A stretch of DNA of 64,000 nucleotides from an uncultured Eubacteriales bacterium (GTDB lineage Bacteria; Bacillota; Clostridia; Oscillospirales; Acutalibacteraceae), in assembly GCA_934456435.1 (NCBI GenBank), contig CAKSHH010000003.1, positions 1 to 64,000 of the forward strand, in the 5' to 3' direction. Below are positions 48,245 through 56,825 of this stretch, one piece after another. Below the pieces are notes generated by a model that did not search any database, had not been told where the DNA came from, and saw only the letters and a program-made list of their open reading frames with translations. Made by a program: the position numbers and the translations under genes. The number at the start of each line of letters is the position of its first letter. Within the stretch, counting starts at the first letter, position 1.

Positions 48245-50650
48245 TCAGATTCGCATTGCGGAGTAGCCTGCGTCCTTCTTGGCTATTGCGGCAATGCTTT
48301 TTCTTTCTTTGTTATCGTTGTTTTTTATCAGCGCGGCATCGAAAACCTCATCGAGTCTTTCGACAGGAATGAACTCAATCGCGGCGCGCACCTTTTCGTC
48401 CGTCTCGGCGAGATCGGGCACATTCTTTTTCGGAATGACAACGGTTTTGATACCCATTCTGTATGCCGCCATCGTCTTTTCGCGCAGTCCGCCTATCGGC
48501 AGAACCCTGCCCGTGAGGGATATTTCACCCGTCATTGCGACAAATTGGTTCACGGGGATCTGCGTGAGCGCCGAGAGCAAAGCCGTCGCCATTGTCACTC
48601 CGGCTGACGGGCCGTCCTTTGGCACCGCGCCCTCCGGAACGTGAATGTGAATATCCTTTTCCTTGTAGAACTTCGGGTCGACGCCGTATTTGTCCGCGTT
48701 GCTTCTGATATAGCTGACCGCCGCCATTGCCGACTCCTTCATAACGTCGCCGAGTGAGCCCGTGAGCTCAACCTTACCCGTTCCGTCAAAAACTGCCGCC
48801 TCAACCTGGAGCATTTCACCGCCGACGCTTGTCCACGCCAGTCCGTTTACAACGCCCACCTCAGCCTCGTTGTCTATTGACAGCGGAACGTATTTCTTCG
48901 GACCGAGGAGCTTTTCAAGGTTGGATTCCCTGACGGTGAGGCTCTTGGCTTCGCCGCCGACGATCTCCGCCGCCGCCTTTCTGCAAAGTGCGGCTATTTT
49001 CTGTTCGAGCTTTCTGACGCCCGCTTCGCGTGTATAGCCGTCAATCAGAGCGTACAGCGCCTTGTCGTTTATTTTAAATGTTCTGCCGTTAAGTCCGTGA
49101 AGCTTTGCCTGCTTCGGAATAAGGTGTTCCTTTGCAATGTGGAACTTCTCTTCGTTCGTATAGCTCGGCAGTTCGATAATCTCCATTCTGTCGAGCAGCG
49201 GTGCAGGTATCGTCGAGCTGTCGTTAGCCGTTGTGATAAACATAACCTTGCTCAGATCAAATTCAAGCTCAATGTAACGGTCAACGAAGGTACTGTTCTG
49301 CTCGCCGTCGAGCGCCTCCAACAGCGCCGATGACGGATCGCCCTTGTAGTCCGAGCCAAGCTTATCAATTTCATCGAGCAAAATAATGGGGTTCTGAGTA
49401 CCTGCCTGTTTAATCGCGTTGATTATTCTGCCCGGCATTGCGCCGATATAGGTTTTTCTGTGTCCTCTTATCTCCGCCTCGTCGCTGACTCCGCCGAGTG
49501 AAATTCTGGCAAAGCTTCTGCCCATTGCCGCGGCAATGCTTTTGGCAATTGAGGTTTTGCCTACGCCCGGAGGGCCGACAAGGCAGAGCGTCTGTCCGTA
49601 ACAGCCGTCGGAAAGAGACCGCACGGCAAGCGATTCGATTATTCTGTCCTTGACCTTATCAAGTCCGTAATGGTCGGCGTCAAGCACCCTGCGCGCATTG
49701 GCAAGGTCAAGCCTGTCCTTTGAATATTTATGCCACGGCAGTTCAAGACAGGTTTCAAGATAAACCCTGATAACCGTCGCCTCCGGTGACATGGCAGACA
49801 TTTTTTCAAGGCGCGCACATTCCTTGAGAAGCTTCTTTTCCGATTTTTCGTCAAGTCCGAGAGCATAAATTTTCTCCCTGAACTCCTCGCACTCCGCCTG
49901 CGGAGAATTGCCGTCGTTAAGCTCCTCGGAAATTATCTTCATCTGCTCGTTGAGGTAATACTCGCGCTGGCTCTTGTCGATGTTTTCCTGAACTCTTTGG
50001 TTTATCTCGTTTTCGAGCTTCATCAAATCGCCCTCGTTGGCAAGCAAACAGCATACCTTTTCAAGACGTTTGAGGGGATTCAGCTCGTTGAGTATCTGCT
50101 GACGCTTCTTATACTCCAGAATGATATTTGAACCGATATAGTCCGCAAGCTCACCCGGCTTTGACTTTTCCAGTACGTCGAGAAGCACCTCGTTCGGCAT
50201 CTGCGGCACGACCTCGGCGTATTCCTCAAAATAGTCCTTTGTCTGTCTCACGAGTGCAGTCGCGTAGTCCCTGTCCTCAGGTCTGATTGCAGGCTCGCGG
50301 CGTATTTTAACGTCGGTGATGAGATATGGCTCAATTTGGAGCATATCGACCATAGTTGCCCTTGAAATGCCGTCCACCGACACCCTGACAGTATCGCTGT
50401 TGGGCAAACGAATGATATGGCTTATCTTTGCGACAGTTCCCGTCTTGTAAAGACGATCCATGTCGGGGTCGTCATCTCTGACATCCTTCTGAGCGACAAG
50501 GAAAATCTGCTGATCGTCAGCCATTGCCGCCTTTATCGCCTGAAGCGAACGAGCTCTGCCGACGTCAAAGCTTATGCCCATGCCGGGGAAGACAACAAGT
50601 CCCCTGAGTGCTACGGTCGGCATCACTCTGTATTCCAATGCTTGTTTCAA
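48245..50650 (-). CDS. lon: ATP-dependent protease Lon
   Basis: An 801-aa cytoplasmic AAA+ serine protease that degrades misfolded and regulatory proteins. N-terminal substrate domain (about 1-210, MPTVALRGLVVFPGM), coiled region, AAA+ module with Walker A GPPGVGKTS and Walker B ILLDEIDKLG, and a C-terminal protease domain with the catalytic Ser in KDGPSAGVTMATALL and Lys in PIGGLREKTMAAYR. Full length. Operon with engB. Confidence 0.97.
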   Translation of the reverse strand: MKQALEYRVMPTVALRGLVVFPGMGISFDVGRARSLQAIKAAMADDQQIFLVAQKDVRDDDPDMDRLYKTGTVAKISHIIRLPNSDTVRVSVDGISRATMVDMLQIEPYLITDVKIRREPAIRPEDRDYATALVRQTKDYFEEYAEVVPQMPNEVLLDVLEKSKPGELADYIGSNIILEYKKRQQILNELNPLKRLEKVCCLLANEGDLMKLENEINQRVQENIDKSQREYYLNEQMKIISEELNDGNSPQAECEEFREKIYALGLDEKSEKKLLKECARLEKMSAMSPEATVIRVYLETCLELPWHKYSKDRLDLANARRVLDADHYGLDKVKDRIIESLAVRSLSDGCYGQTLCLVGPPGVGKTSIAKSIAAAMGRSFARISLGGVSDEAEIRGHRKTYIGAMPGRIINAIKQAGTQNPIILLDEIDKLGSDYKGDPSSALLEALDGEQNSTFVDRYIELEFDLSKVMFITTANDSSTIPAPLLDRMEIIELPSYTNEEKFHIAKEHLIPKQAKLHGLNGRTFKINDKALYALIDGYTREAGVRKLEQKIAALCRKAAAEIVGGEAKSLTVRESNLEKLLGPKKYVPLSIDNEAEVGVVNGLAWTSVGGEMLQVEAAVFDGTGKVELTGSLGDVMKESAMAAVSYIRSNADKYGVDPKFYKEKDIHIHVPEGAVPKDGPSAGVTMATALLSALTQIPVNQFVAMTGEISLTGRVLPIGGLREKTMAAYRMGIKTVVIPKKNVPDLAETDEKVRAAIEFIPVERLDEVFDAALIKNNDNKERKSIAAIAKKDAGYSAMRI

Positions 50651-50750
50651 ATTATCAACTCCGATAGTAATCCGTGGTTACCAATATAGATATGCTGACA
50701 TTATACATTAAAAGAAAAACTTTTTCAACCTAAAAACTTTACCATAGCTG

Positions 50751-50779
50751 TTGAAAAATAGAATATTGAATGTTAAAAT
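50751..50779 (+). promoter_or_regulatory. Promoter of the TtcA-like operon
   Basis: TTGAAA (50751-50756), 17-bp spacer, TAAAAT (50774-50779), about 28 bp before the start. Confidence 0.65.
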
Positions 50780-50807
50780 GATGTATATAATGTTTTAGGA
50801 GCGAAAT

Positions 50808-51650
50808 ATGGAACGTCACCAGCTCATCGAGCGCAGTATAATCAAAAAATACAGAAAAACAATATGGAACAACTTTGTCGGTGCGATCAAGGACTACGAG
50901 CTAATCAGCCCCGACGACAAAATCGCCGTCTGCATTTCGGGCGGCAAGGATTCAATGCTTTTGGCAAAGTGTATGCAGCACCTGCAGAAATACAGCGATT
51001 TTCATTTCGATGTTGAATATATCGTCATGGATCCGGGCTATATCGGCGACAACCGGGCAAAGATAATTGAGAATGCCGCAATTATGGACATTCCGATCAG
51101 GATATATGACTCTCCGATTTTCGAAACGGTGTACGCCGCCGAGGGAGGCTCCCCCTGCTACCTTTGCGCGAGAATGAGACGCGGTTACCTTTACAAATTC
51201 GCGCAGGATCTCGGCTGCAACAAAATTGCTCTCGGTCACCACTTCGACGACGCCATTGAAACTACTCTGATGAGTATGCTCTACGGCGCGGAAATCAAAA
51301 CGATGATGCCGAAGCTCAAAAGCACAAACTACGATGGCATGGAGCTTATTCGTCCGCTCTACATGGTGCGCGAAAGAGATATCATTTCCTGGGCGAGATA
51401 CAACGAGCTGGAGTTCATCCGATGCGCTTGTAAGGTTACGCAGGCAAACGCCGAATCCGACAACGGTTCAAAGCGCCAGGAGGTCAAGCTGCTGATAAGA
51501 AAACTTAAGGAAGAAAACGACAATGTTGACATGAACATTTTTCGCAGCGTTCACAACGTCAATCTTGCAACGATAATCGGCTACCGCGACCGCGACGGCG
51601 GAGAGCTCCATTCATTCACGGAAACTTATGAAAAAAGTGATACAAAATGA
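50808..51650 (+). CDS. TtcA-like tRNA thiolation PP-loop ATPase
   Basis: A 280-aa protein of the tRNA 2-thiocytidine (TtcA)/TilS superfamily. The PP-loop is VCISGGKDSMLLAK. The Fe-S/sulfur site CYLCARMRRGYLY matches the first TtcA CxxC; the second one is only RCAC here, so the specific modification is uncertain. GHHFDDAIETTLMSMLYG is also conserved. It overlaps the next gene by 4 bp. Confidence 0.85.
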   Translation: MERHQLIERSIIKKYRKTIWNNFVGAIKDYELISPDDKIAVCISGGKDSMLLAKCMQHLQKYSDFHFDVEYIVMDPGYIGDNRAKIIENAAIMDIPIRIYDSPIFETVYAAEGGSPCYLCARMRRGYLYKFAQDLGCNKIALGHHFDDAIETTLMSMLYGAEIKTMMPKLKSTNYDGMELIRPLYMVRERDIISWARYNELEFIRCACKVTQANAESDNGSKRQEVKLLIRKLKEENDNVDMNIFRSVHNVNLATIIGYRDRDGGELHSFTETYEKSDTK

Positions 51651-52258
51651 TTTATTTTTTTGACGACTATGAAAATTTTTCGGCTGAAAAATTTTTGAAA
51701 CTTTTACCGAAAGACCGACAAAAAAGATTTGAAAAATTCAAAAGAAAAATCGACCGTGACAACTGCGTTGTTGCTTATCTTTTGCTTCGCCTTGCGCTGA
51801 GAAAAAACGGAATTGAAAATTTTGAAATCGCTGTCGGTGAAAACGGAAAGCCGTTTTTGAAAGGCAATGGTTTGTTTTTCAACATCAGCCATTGTACCGA
51901 GGGAGTCGCCGTTGTGCTTGATACCGCTCCTGTCGGAATCGACGTGCAGGAAATCGGCGGCTTCAACGAAAAGGTTGCCAAAAGATTTTTTGACGAGAAC
52001 GAAAACAAAAGAATTAACACTTTGCCCGACAAAGCAGAAGCGTTCACAAGAATATGGACGCTCAAAGAAAGCGCGATAAAATGCGAGGGAAAATCGCTTG
52101 CGAATCTCGATGAATTTTCTTTCGGAAATTACGAAAGGTTTTTTGAAAAATTTGAGAAAAATTTTTCGTGTCTAAGTGAAAAAAATGTTTTGATTTCCGT
52201 CTGCGGAAACAAATATTTTAATAAAATAAAAAAAATAAAAACGGAGGAACTTATATGA
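51647..52258 (+). CDS. 4'-Phosphopantetheinyl transferase (Sfp-like)
   Basis: Transfers phosphopantetheine from CoA to acyl or peptidyl carrier proteins. The 203-aa protein has the motifs VGIDVQEIGG (metal-binding Asp) and FTRIWTLKESAIKCEGK (WTLKE). Unusually Lys/Asn/Phe-rich. It overlaps the TtcA-like and SGNH genes. No NRPS or PKS gene is in the window, so it may serve fatty-acid ACP or a remote cluster. Confidence 0.87.
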   Translation: MIYFFDDYENFSAEKFLKLLPKDRQKRFEKFKRKIDRDNCVVAYLLLRLALRKNGIENFEIAVGENGKPFLKGNGLFFNISHCTEGVAVVLDTAPVGIDVQEIGGFNEKVAKRFFDENENKRINTLPDKAEAFTRIWTLKESAIKCEGKSLANLDEFSFGNYERFFEKFEKNFSCLSEKNVLISVCGNKYFNKIKKIKTEELI

Positions 52259-52869
52259 AGATTTTATTTCAGGGCGACAGCATTACCGATGCCGACCGCG
52301 ACCGTGAGGATCCGCACGACCTCGGCAACGGATACCCGAAGGATGCGGCAAAATTTTTAAAAGAAAATTTCCCGGAGGTTGATTTTGAGTTTATCGACCT
52401 CGGAATCAGCGGCAACCAGACGATCGACCTTGTCAACAGATTACAGTCGGATTTCATCGACATTCAGCCGGATATCGTTTCAATCCTCATCGGCGTCAAC
52501 GACACCTGGCACAGAGCCGACACAAGGGAGTGGCTTGACCACGCCGAATTTGAGAAGAGATACCGCACCGTTCTTGAAGCAATCAAAGCAAAGACAAACG
52601 CAAAGATAGTTATGATGGAGCAGTTCCTGCTTCCTGCCGAGGATAAGCTCTTTTTCCGTGAGGATCTCGACCCGAAGATTCAGATCACGAGGAAGCTTGC
52701 CCGCGAGTTTGCCGACATTTTCATTCCGCTTGACGGACTGCTTGCATCGCAGATCTGCCATGAGGACTGGCAGGGCATTTCCGCCGACGGCGTCCACCCG
52801 ACCTACGACCGCGGCGCAGAGGTTATCGGAAAAATCTATGCCGATTATGTCGGTGAGTTGGTTAAATAA
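52255..52869 (+). CDS. SGNH/GDSL-family hydrolase
   Basis: A 204-aa esterase-like protein without a signal peptide. Block I FQGDSITDADR (Ser), block III IGVNDTWHR (Asn), block V DGVHPTYDRG (Asp/His). Probably deacylates a sugar or lipid ester. Third gene of the operon; GGAGG precedes ATG 52255. Confidence 0.9.
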   Translation: MKILFQGDSITDADRDREDPHDLGNGYPKDAAKFLKENFPEVDFEFIDLGISGNQTIDLVNRLQSDFIDIQPDIVSILIGVNDTWHRADTREWLDHAEFEKRYRTVLEAIKAKTNAKIVMMEQFLLPAEDKLFFREDLDPKIQITRKLAREFADIFIPLDGLLASQICHEDWQGISADGVHPTYDRGAEVIGKIYADYVGELVK

Positions 52870-52877
52870 AATATTAC

Positions 52878-52917
52878 AAAGACTGCAAATGATTGTGTTT
52901 CATTTGCAGTCTTTTTG
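52878..52917. terminator. Bidirectional terminator
   Basis: AAAGACTGCAAATG (52878-52891) and its exact complement (52901-52914) flanked by T and A runs: a 14-bp perfect stem shared by the SGNH operon and the convergent zinc-ribbon/LRR gene. Confidence 0.9.
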
Positions 52918-52926
52918 TAAATTAGA

Positions 52927-53550
52927 TTATTCTTTTTTTCTGCCGCAACCTTTGCATTTTCCCCATATATTATAATTACTGCCGCAATATGGGCACAGAC
53001 CATATACTTTTCGTCTTTTAAAGGCTTCTTTTTCTAATTGTGCCTTGACTTCACTATCATATTCCTGCAAAAAATTTTTGTATATTTCTGTACCTAAAAT
53101 CACACCTTCACCTAATTGTGTATTTTCTCCGAGAAAATCAATTTGTGAAAGATTAGTACAACGCCAGAAAGCTCGGTTGCCAATATAGTAAACATTTTCC
53201 GGGATAACAATGCTACAAAGATTCCTACAGTCGGCAAAAGCATAAGCCCCTATTTCTTTTAACGATTCAGGCAACAATACGCTTGTTAAACCTGAATTTC
53301 TGAAAACACCATCAGATATTTTCTCAACATTTGAGGGAACAATAATTTCCGTGCTTTCTCCGTTATATTCTATCAGAACATTACTTTTAATAACAAAAAT
53401 ATATTTCGCAGAATCTGATGCAATTGGGCTGATATGGTTGGTTGACATTTTAAAAACAGTATCACAAAATGCACATTTTACAAAATCCGATTTGGGCTTT
53501 TCAGTTATTGCTGCGCCGCAATTTGGACATCTTATTGTTAGAGTGTCCAT
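52927..53550 (-). CDS. Leucine-rich-repeat protein between two zinc ribbons
   Basis: A 207-aa cytoplasmic protein. N-terminal zinc ribbon (CPNCGAAI, CAFCDTVF), then three or four BspA-type leucine-rich repeats (about 60-150: VEKISDGVFRNSGLTSVLLPESLKEIGAYAFADCRNLCSIVIPENV), and a C-terminal second zinc ribbon (CPYCGSNY, CKGCGRKK). BspA repeats usually occur in secreted proteins; there is no signal peptide here. Its ATG overlaps the stop of the upstream membrane-protein gene, so the two are coupled and share an XRE-type operator region. Function unknown. Confidence 0.8.
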   Translation of the reverse strand: MDTLTIRCPNCGAAITEKPKSDFVKCAFCDTVFKMSTNHISPIASDSAKYIFVIKSNVLIEYNGESTEIIVPSNVEKISDGVFRNSGLTSVLLPESLKEIGAYAFADCRNLCSIVIPENVYYIGNRAFWRCTNLSQIDFLGENTQLGEGVILGTEIYKNFLQEYDSEVKAQLEKEAFKRRKVYGLCPYCGSNYNIWGKCKGCGRKKE

Positions 53551-54068
53551 TAGATATAATTCTCAACCTCTGCAAGAAGCATTGTACATTCGTTGTTCCA
53601 TTTTTTATAATTCTCATCATATTCTGATTCTTTTTTGTTCTTGGTTTTTACTCGCCAAATAATAATTATAATTCCTAATGCAGTAATTGGCAAACCTATC
53701 AATTTTTCTGTAAGATCGCCCGACAACAAAACAAATGCACCGATTATGGCAATTATGATTCCAATTACTAACGGCGCTTTGCTATATGAATACGACGGTT
53801 CACGGTTTAACGTCTCAAAATACTTCTTTTCAATCGCACATATCTCATTATAATACGGCATATCTTTATCGCGCTGAAAAACAAGTTTAACATAATTGGT
53901 TGTTTCCGTGACACTATATAAAGAATCACCTCTGACTTCGTTGTGAGAATCTTTGTTGAAAATCTCTTGCGATGATTTTAATTCCCAACCGAATTTTTGA
54001 TATGTTTCAATTGCTTCTTGTTCCTTGTTCGGTGATACCGACAGGCTGGTACTTTCTAATCTTGCCAT
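53550..54068 (-). CDS. Membrane protein, unknown function
   Basis: A 172-aa protein from ATG 54068, 8 nt after GGGAG. A soluble N-terminal part (about 1-85, with SVSPNKEQEAIETYQKFGWELKSSQEI) precedes two hydrophobic helices (PLVIGIIIAIIGAFVLLSG, IGLPITALGIIIIIW) and a charged, coiled C-terminal tail. I do not recognise a family. It is the first gene of a unit with the zinc-ribbon/LRR protein, driven by a perfect promoter flanked by operators. Confidence 0.75.
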   Translation of the reverse strand: MARLESTSLSVSPNKEQEAIETYQKFGWELKSSQEIFNKDSHNEVRGDSLYSVTETTNYVKLVFQRDKDMPYYNEICAIEKKYFETLNREPSYSYSKAPLVIGIIIAIIGAFVLLSGDLTEKLIGLPITALGIIIIIWRVKTKNKKESEYDENYKKWNNECTMLLAEVENYI

Positions 54069-54090
54069 TTTATACACTCCCTTTTACTTT

Positions 54091-54106
54091 ATAACCAAAC
54101 GGTTAT
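54091..54106. promoter_or_regulatory. Operator 1 (ATAACCAAACGGTTAT)
   Basis: A 16-bp near-perfect palindrome between the -10 box and the start of the membrane-protein gene. It matches operator 2, 55 bp away, at 14 of 16 bases. Confidence 0.7.
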
Positions 54107-54117
54107 ATATCGGAGCA

Positions 54118-54146
54118 ATTATAGCACAATAATGTTAATATGTCAA
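54118..54146 (-). promoter_or_regulatory. Consensus promoter of the membrane protein/LRR operon
   Basis: Minus strand TTGACA (54146-54141), 17-bp spacer, TATAAT (54123-54118): perfect match, so unrepressed expression should be strong. Confidence 0.85.
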
Positions 54147-54161
54147 TAACTAAATGGTTAT
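54146..54161. promoter_or_regulatory. Operator 2 (ATAACTAAATGGTTAT)
   Basis: Second copy of the palindrome, abutting the -35 box of the divergent promoter and ending about 15 bp before the XRE start. Confidence 0.7.
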
Positions 54162-54176
54162 AAGGAGCGAAATTTT

Positions 54177-54383
54177 TTGTCATATTATCGCAGAGTAAAA
54201 GATTTGAGAGAGGATTCCGATTATACGCAAAAATTTGTTTCCGATTATCTCGGAATGAAACAACCTCAATACAGCCGATATGAAAACGGTTACCGTGACC
54301 TGCCAACCGATGTGCTGATTGCGTTGTCAAAGCTTTACAACACCTCGACCGATTACATTTTGGGCTTAACAAATAAAAAATAA
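54177..54383 (+). CDS. Small XRE-family regulator (divergent)
   Basis: A 68-aa HTH protein (YYRRVKDLREDSDYTQKFVSDYLGMKQPQYSRYENGYRDLP, STDYILGLTNKK). TTG start with AAGGAG 9-10 nt upstream. It is divergent from the membrane/LRR unit across a region with two matching palindromes, so it is the likely repressor of both. Confidence 0.87.
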   Translation: MSYYRRVKDLREDSDYTQKFVSDYLGMKQPQYSRYENGYRDLPTDVLIALSKLYNTSTDYILGLTNKK

Positions 54384-54426
54384 ATCGCAGATTCTCGGAG
54401 CAGTTTCCGTTAATCTGCGATTTTTT
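54383..54426. terminator. Bidirectional terminator XRE / murI
   Basis: AATCGCAGATT and AATCTGCGATT (54383-54393, 54412-54422) with a T-run on the plus side and A-rich sequence on the other. Confidence 0.85.
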
Positions 54427-54440
54427 GTGCGGTATTTCCT

Positions 54441-55259
54441 TTATTCTTCAATATCAACCTGTTCGACCGCGCCGCCGAGGGCGTTGCCCATAAAAATGAG
54501 GGCGTGCTTTTCAAAATCCTCCGCGTTGTCGCTGACGAAATATTTTCGTTCGCTTATTTTTGATTCGCTGAGGATATCTCTTTCGCTGAGACCCTTTTTC
54601 AGCTCCTCCGCCGCCGCAACCGACGAGCTGATTACCGTCACACCGTCGCCCATAATCTCGGTGATAATATCGTAAAGCAGCGGATAATGAGTACAGCCGA
54701 GAACAAGAGTGTCGATGCCCTGCTCTTTCAGCGGCGTCAGGTATTCGCGCAAAACCTCTTCAATGACCTGATCGCCCTTTTTGAAGCGTCCCTCTTCAAC
54801 GAGCGGAACGAGAAGCGGACACGCAAGGCTGATCACCTGTGCGTCTGCGTCGAAGCTGTGTATCGTTTTTTCGTATGCGCCGCTGTTGACCGTGGCGTTG
54901 GTCGCGATAACTCCGATTTTTTTGTTTTTTGTCAGCTCCGCCGCTTTCCTTGCCGCGGGCGCAACCACGCCGTAAACGGGAATGGTGCTGTATTTCTCCT
55001 CGACCTTGTCCCTCGCCGCCGAGTCCGCCGTATTGCAGGCGATTACGACAGCTTTTATATTGAACCGGCTGAGAAATTTAACGTCGCTGAGGACATATTC
55101 GATTATCTGCTCCTTGGAGCGTGTACCGTACGGGACATGAGCGGTGTCGCCGAAGTAGATAATATTTTCATTCGGCATCGTTTCGACAATACTTTTAACG
55201 ACGGTCAAGCCGCCGATTCCCGAATCAAAAACGCCGATATATTTTTCTTTTTCTGTCAT
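54441..55259 (-). CDS. murI: Glutamate racemase
   Basis: Interconverts L- and D-glutamate for peptidoglycan. The 272-aa protein has IGVFDSGIGGLTVVK, FGDTAHVPYG, the first catalytic Cys in VIACNTADSA and the second in LGCTHYPLL. It follows murD by 15 bp. Confidence 0.96.
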   Translation of the reverse strand: MTEKEKYIGVFDSGIGGLTVVKSIVETMPNENIIYFGDTAHVPYGTRSKEQIIEYVLSDVKFLSRFNIKAVVIACNTADSAARDKVEEKYSTIPVYGVVAPAARKAAELTKNKKIGVIATNATVNSGAYEKTIHSFDADAQVISLACPLLVPLVEEGRFKKGDQVIEEVLREYLTPLKEQGIDTLVLGCTHYPLLYDIITEIMGDGVTVISSSVAAAEELKKGLSERDILSESKISERKYFVSDNAEDFEKHALIFMGNALGGAVEQVDIEE

Positions 55260-55274
55260 ATTTATCCTTTCGGG

Positions 55275-56618
55275 TTAAAGCGCATTTACAATCTTCTTGA
55301 AGTGGTCGCCGCGCTCCTCAAAGCAGGTGTACTGGTCAAACGAGCTGGTGGTGGGTGAAAGGAGAACCGTGTCGCCGCTTTCGGCGATTTTGTTCGCCTC
55401 TGCCACAGCCTCATCAAGCGTTGTTACGACAATACCGTTCTCGCCCACAAGGTCGTTCACAAGTCTTGCGCCACAGGCGCCGAAACCGATAACCTTTTTA
55501 ACACAGCCGAGGTGCTTCTTCATTTCATCCATAGGCAGACCCTTTTCAAAGCCGCCGACAAGAAGTATCACGCCGCGGTCAAACGCCTTGAGCGCCGTTA
55601 TGGTTGCGTCGGTGTTTGTTCCCTTGGAATCGTTGTAATACTTAACGCCGCCGATTTCACGGACAAACTCGATTCTGTGCTCAACGCCCTTAAAAGCCGA
55701 AACAGCGTCAATGATAATGTCGTTGGAAATTCCGACTGCCTTAGCGGCGGAAACTGCGATGATAACGTTCTGCAAATTGTGCTTACCGACAAGCTTGATT
55801 GCATCGAGCGGCAAAACCTTTTCACCGCAAATCTGTATGTAACCGTCCTTGATGATGCAGTCTGCGTTTTCATTTTCAATACTGAAGGTCTCGCTGATAC
55901 ATTTAACAACATAGCGATCCGTGTATTCTCTGACAACAGGATCATCGGCATTGAGCAAAAAGACATCGCTGTCTGCCATATTTCTGTAAACCTCAGTCTT
56001 GGACTTGTAATAATTATCAAGACTGCCCATGAAATCAATGTGGTCGGGGGTGAGGTTGATTATCGTCGCAACCTCAGGACGGAATTTGTCAATGTTGACA
56101 AGCTGGAAGTTTGAAATTTCAAGGGCAATGTAATGTCCGCCCTCTTCCATCAGTCCGTTTTCCATGACTATCTCACAAAGAGGTATTCCGATGTTGCCGC
56201 AAAGGTGTGCCTTGCCCGGAAAGGCACGGGCAAGTATTTCATAAGTAAGGCTTGTCGTGGTCGTTTTGCCGTTGGTACCAGTTATGGCAATATAATGCTG
56301 CGGCTGCGCGACCTGATAGGCAAGCTCGATTTCCGTTATGACCGGGATACCGCGCTCGGCAAGCCTTTGCATCATCGGGCTTCTGTACGGAACGCCCGGA
56401 TTCTTGACAACAAGGTCAAAATCGCGCTTGAACACGTCCATATCCTGACCGACAATCTCGACTCCGTTTTCATTGAGGAAGTCAAGCTCCTTGATATCCT
56501 CTTTTTTCTTGCTTTCAGAAAGCGTTATATCTGCGCCGAGCTTTTTCAGCACCCTGATCGCCGCCATACCGCTTCGCGCAAGTCCGACAACGAGAACCTT
56601 TTTACCTGAAAAGTCCAT
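55275..56618 (-). CDS. murD: UDP-N-acetylmuramoylalanine-D-glutamate ligase
   Basis: Adds D-glutamate to UDP-MurNAc-L-Ala. The 447-aa ligase has an N-terminal Rossmann domain (KKVLVVGLARSGMAA), the ATP loop AITGTNGKTTTTSLTYEI, NLTPDHIDFMGS and YNDSKGTNTDAT, and a C-terminal domain ending in SPTTSSFDQYTCFEERGDHF. Coupling with murI places D-Glu supply next to its use. Confidence 0.97.
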   Translation of the reverse strand: MDFSGKKVLVVGLARSGMAAIRVLKKLGADITLSESKKKEDIKELDFLNENGVEIVGQDMDVFKRDFDLVVKNPGVPYRSPMMQRLAERGIPVITEIELAYQVAQPQHYIAITGTNGKTTTTSLTYEILARAFPGKAHLCGNIGIPLCEIVMENGLMEEGGHYIALEISNFQLVNIDKFRPEVATIINLTPDHIDFMGSLDNYYKSKTEVYRNMADSDVFLLNADDPVVREYTDRYVVKCISETFSIENENADCIIKDGYIQICGEKVLPLDAIKLVGKHNLQNVIIAVSAAKAVGISNDIIIDAVSAFKGVEHRIEFVREIGGVKYYNDSKGTNTDATITALKAFDRGVILLVGGFEKGLPMDEMKKHLGCVKKVIGFGACGARLVNDLVGENGIVVTTLDEAVAEANKIAESGDTVLLSPTTSSFDQYTCFEERGDHFKKIVNAL

Positions 56619-56755
56619 AATATTTGTAACCCTCCATTACGCTGTATACAATAATAAAACTAAACTATATTATATTCTCAATGGCAGTAAAAGTCAATCA
56701 AAACAGGGCTCATACTTTCGTCAAAATGAATAAAAAAAGGGCCGATTGTTTTATT

Positions 56756-56784
56756 TGTAAAAATTGTGCTTTTGTGTTATAATC
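56756..56784 (+). promoter_or_regulatory. Promoter of the ceramidase-like gene
   Basis: TTGTAA (56756-56761), 17-bp spacer, TATAAT (56779-56784). Confidence 0.75.
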
Positions 56785-56825
56785 AAGTATCATAGGAATA
56801 ATATTTTTCCGAAAGGAGACAAATT

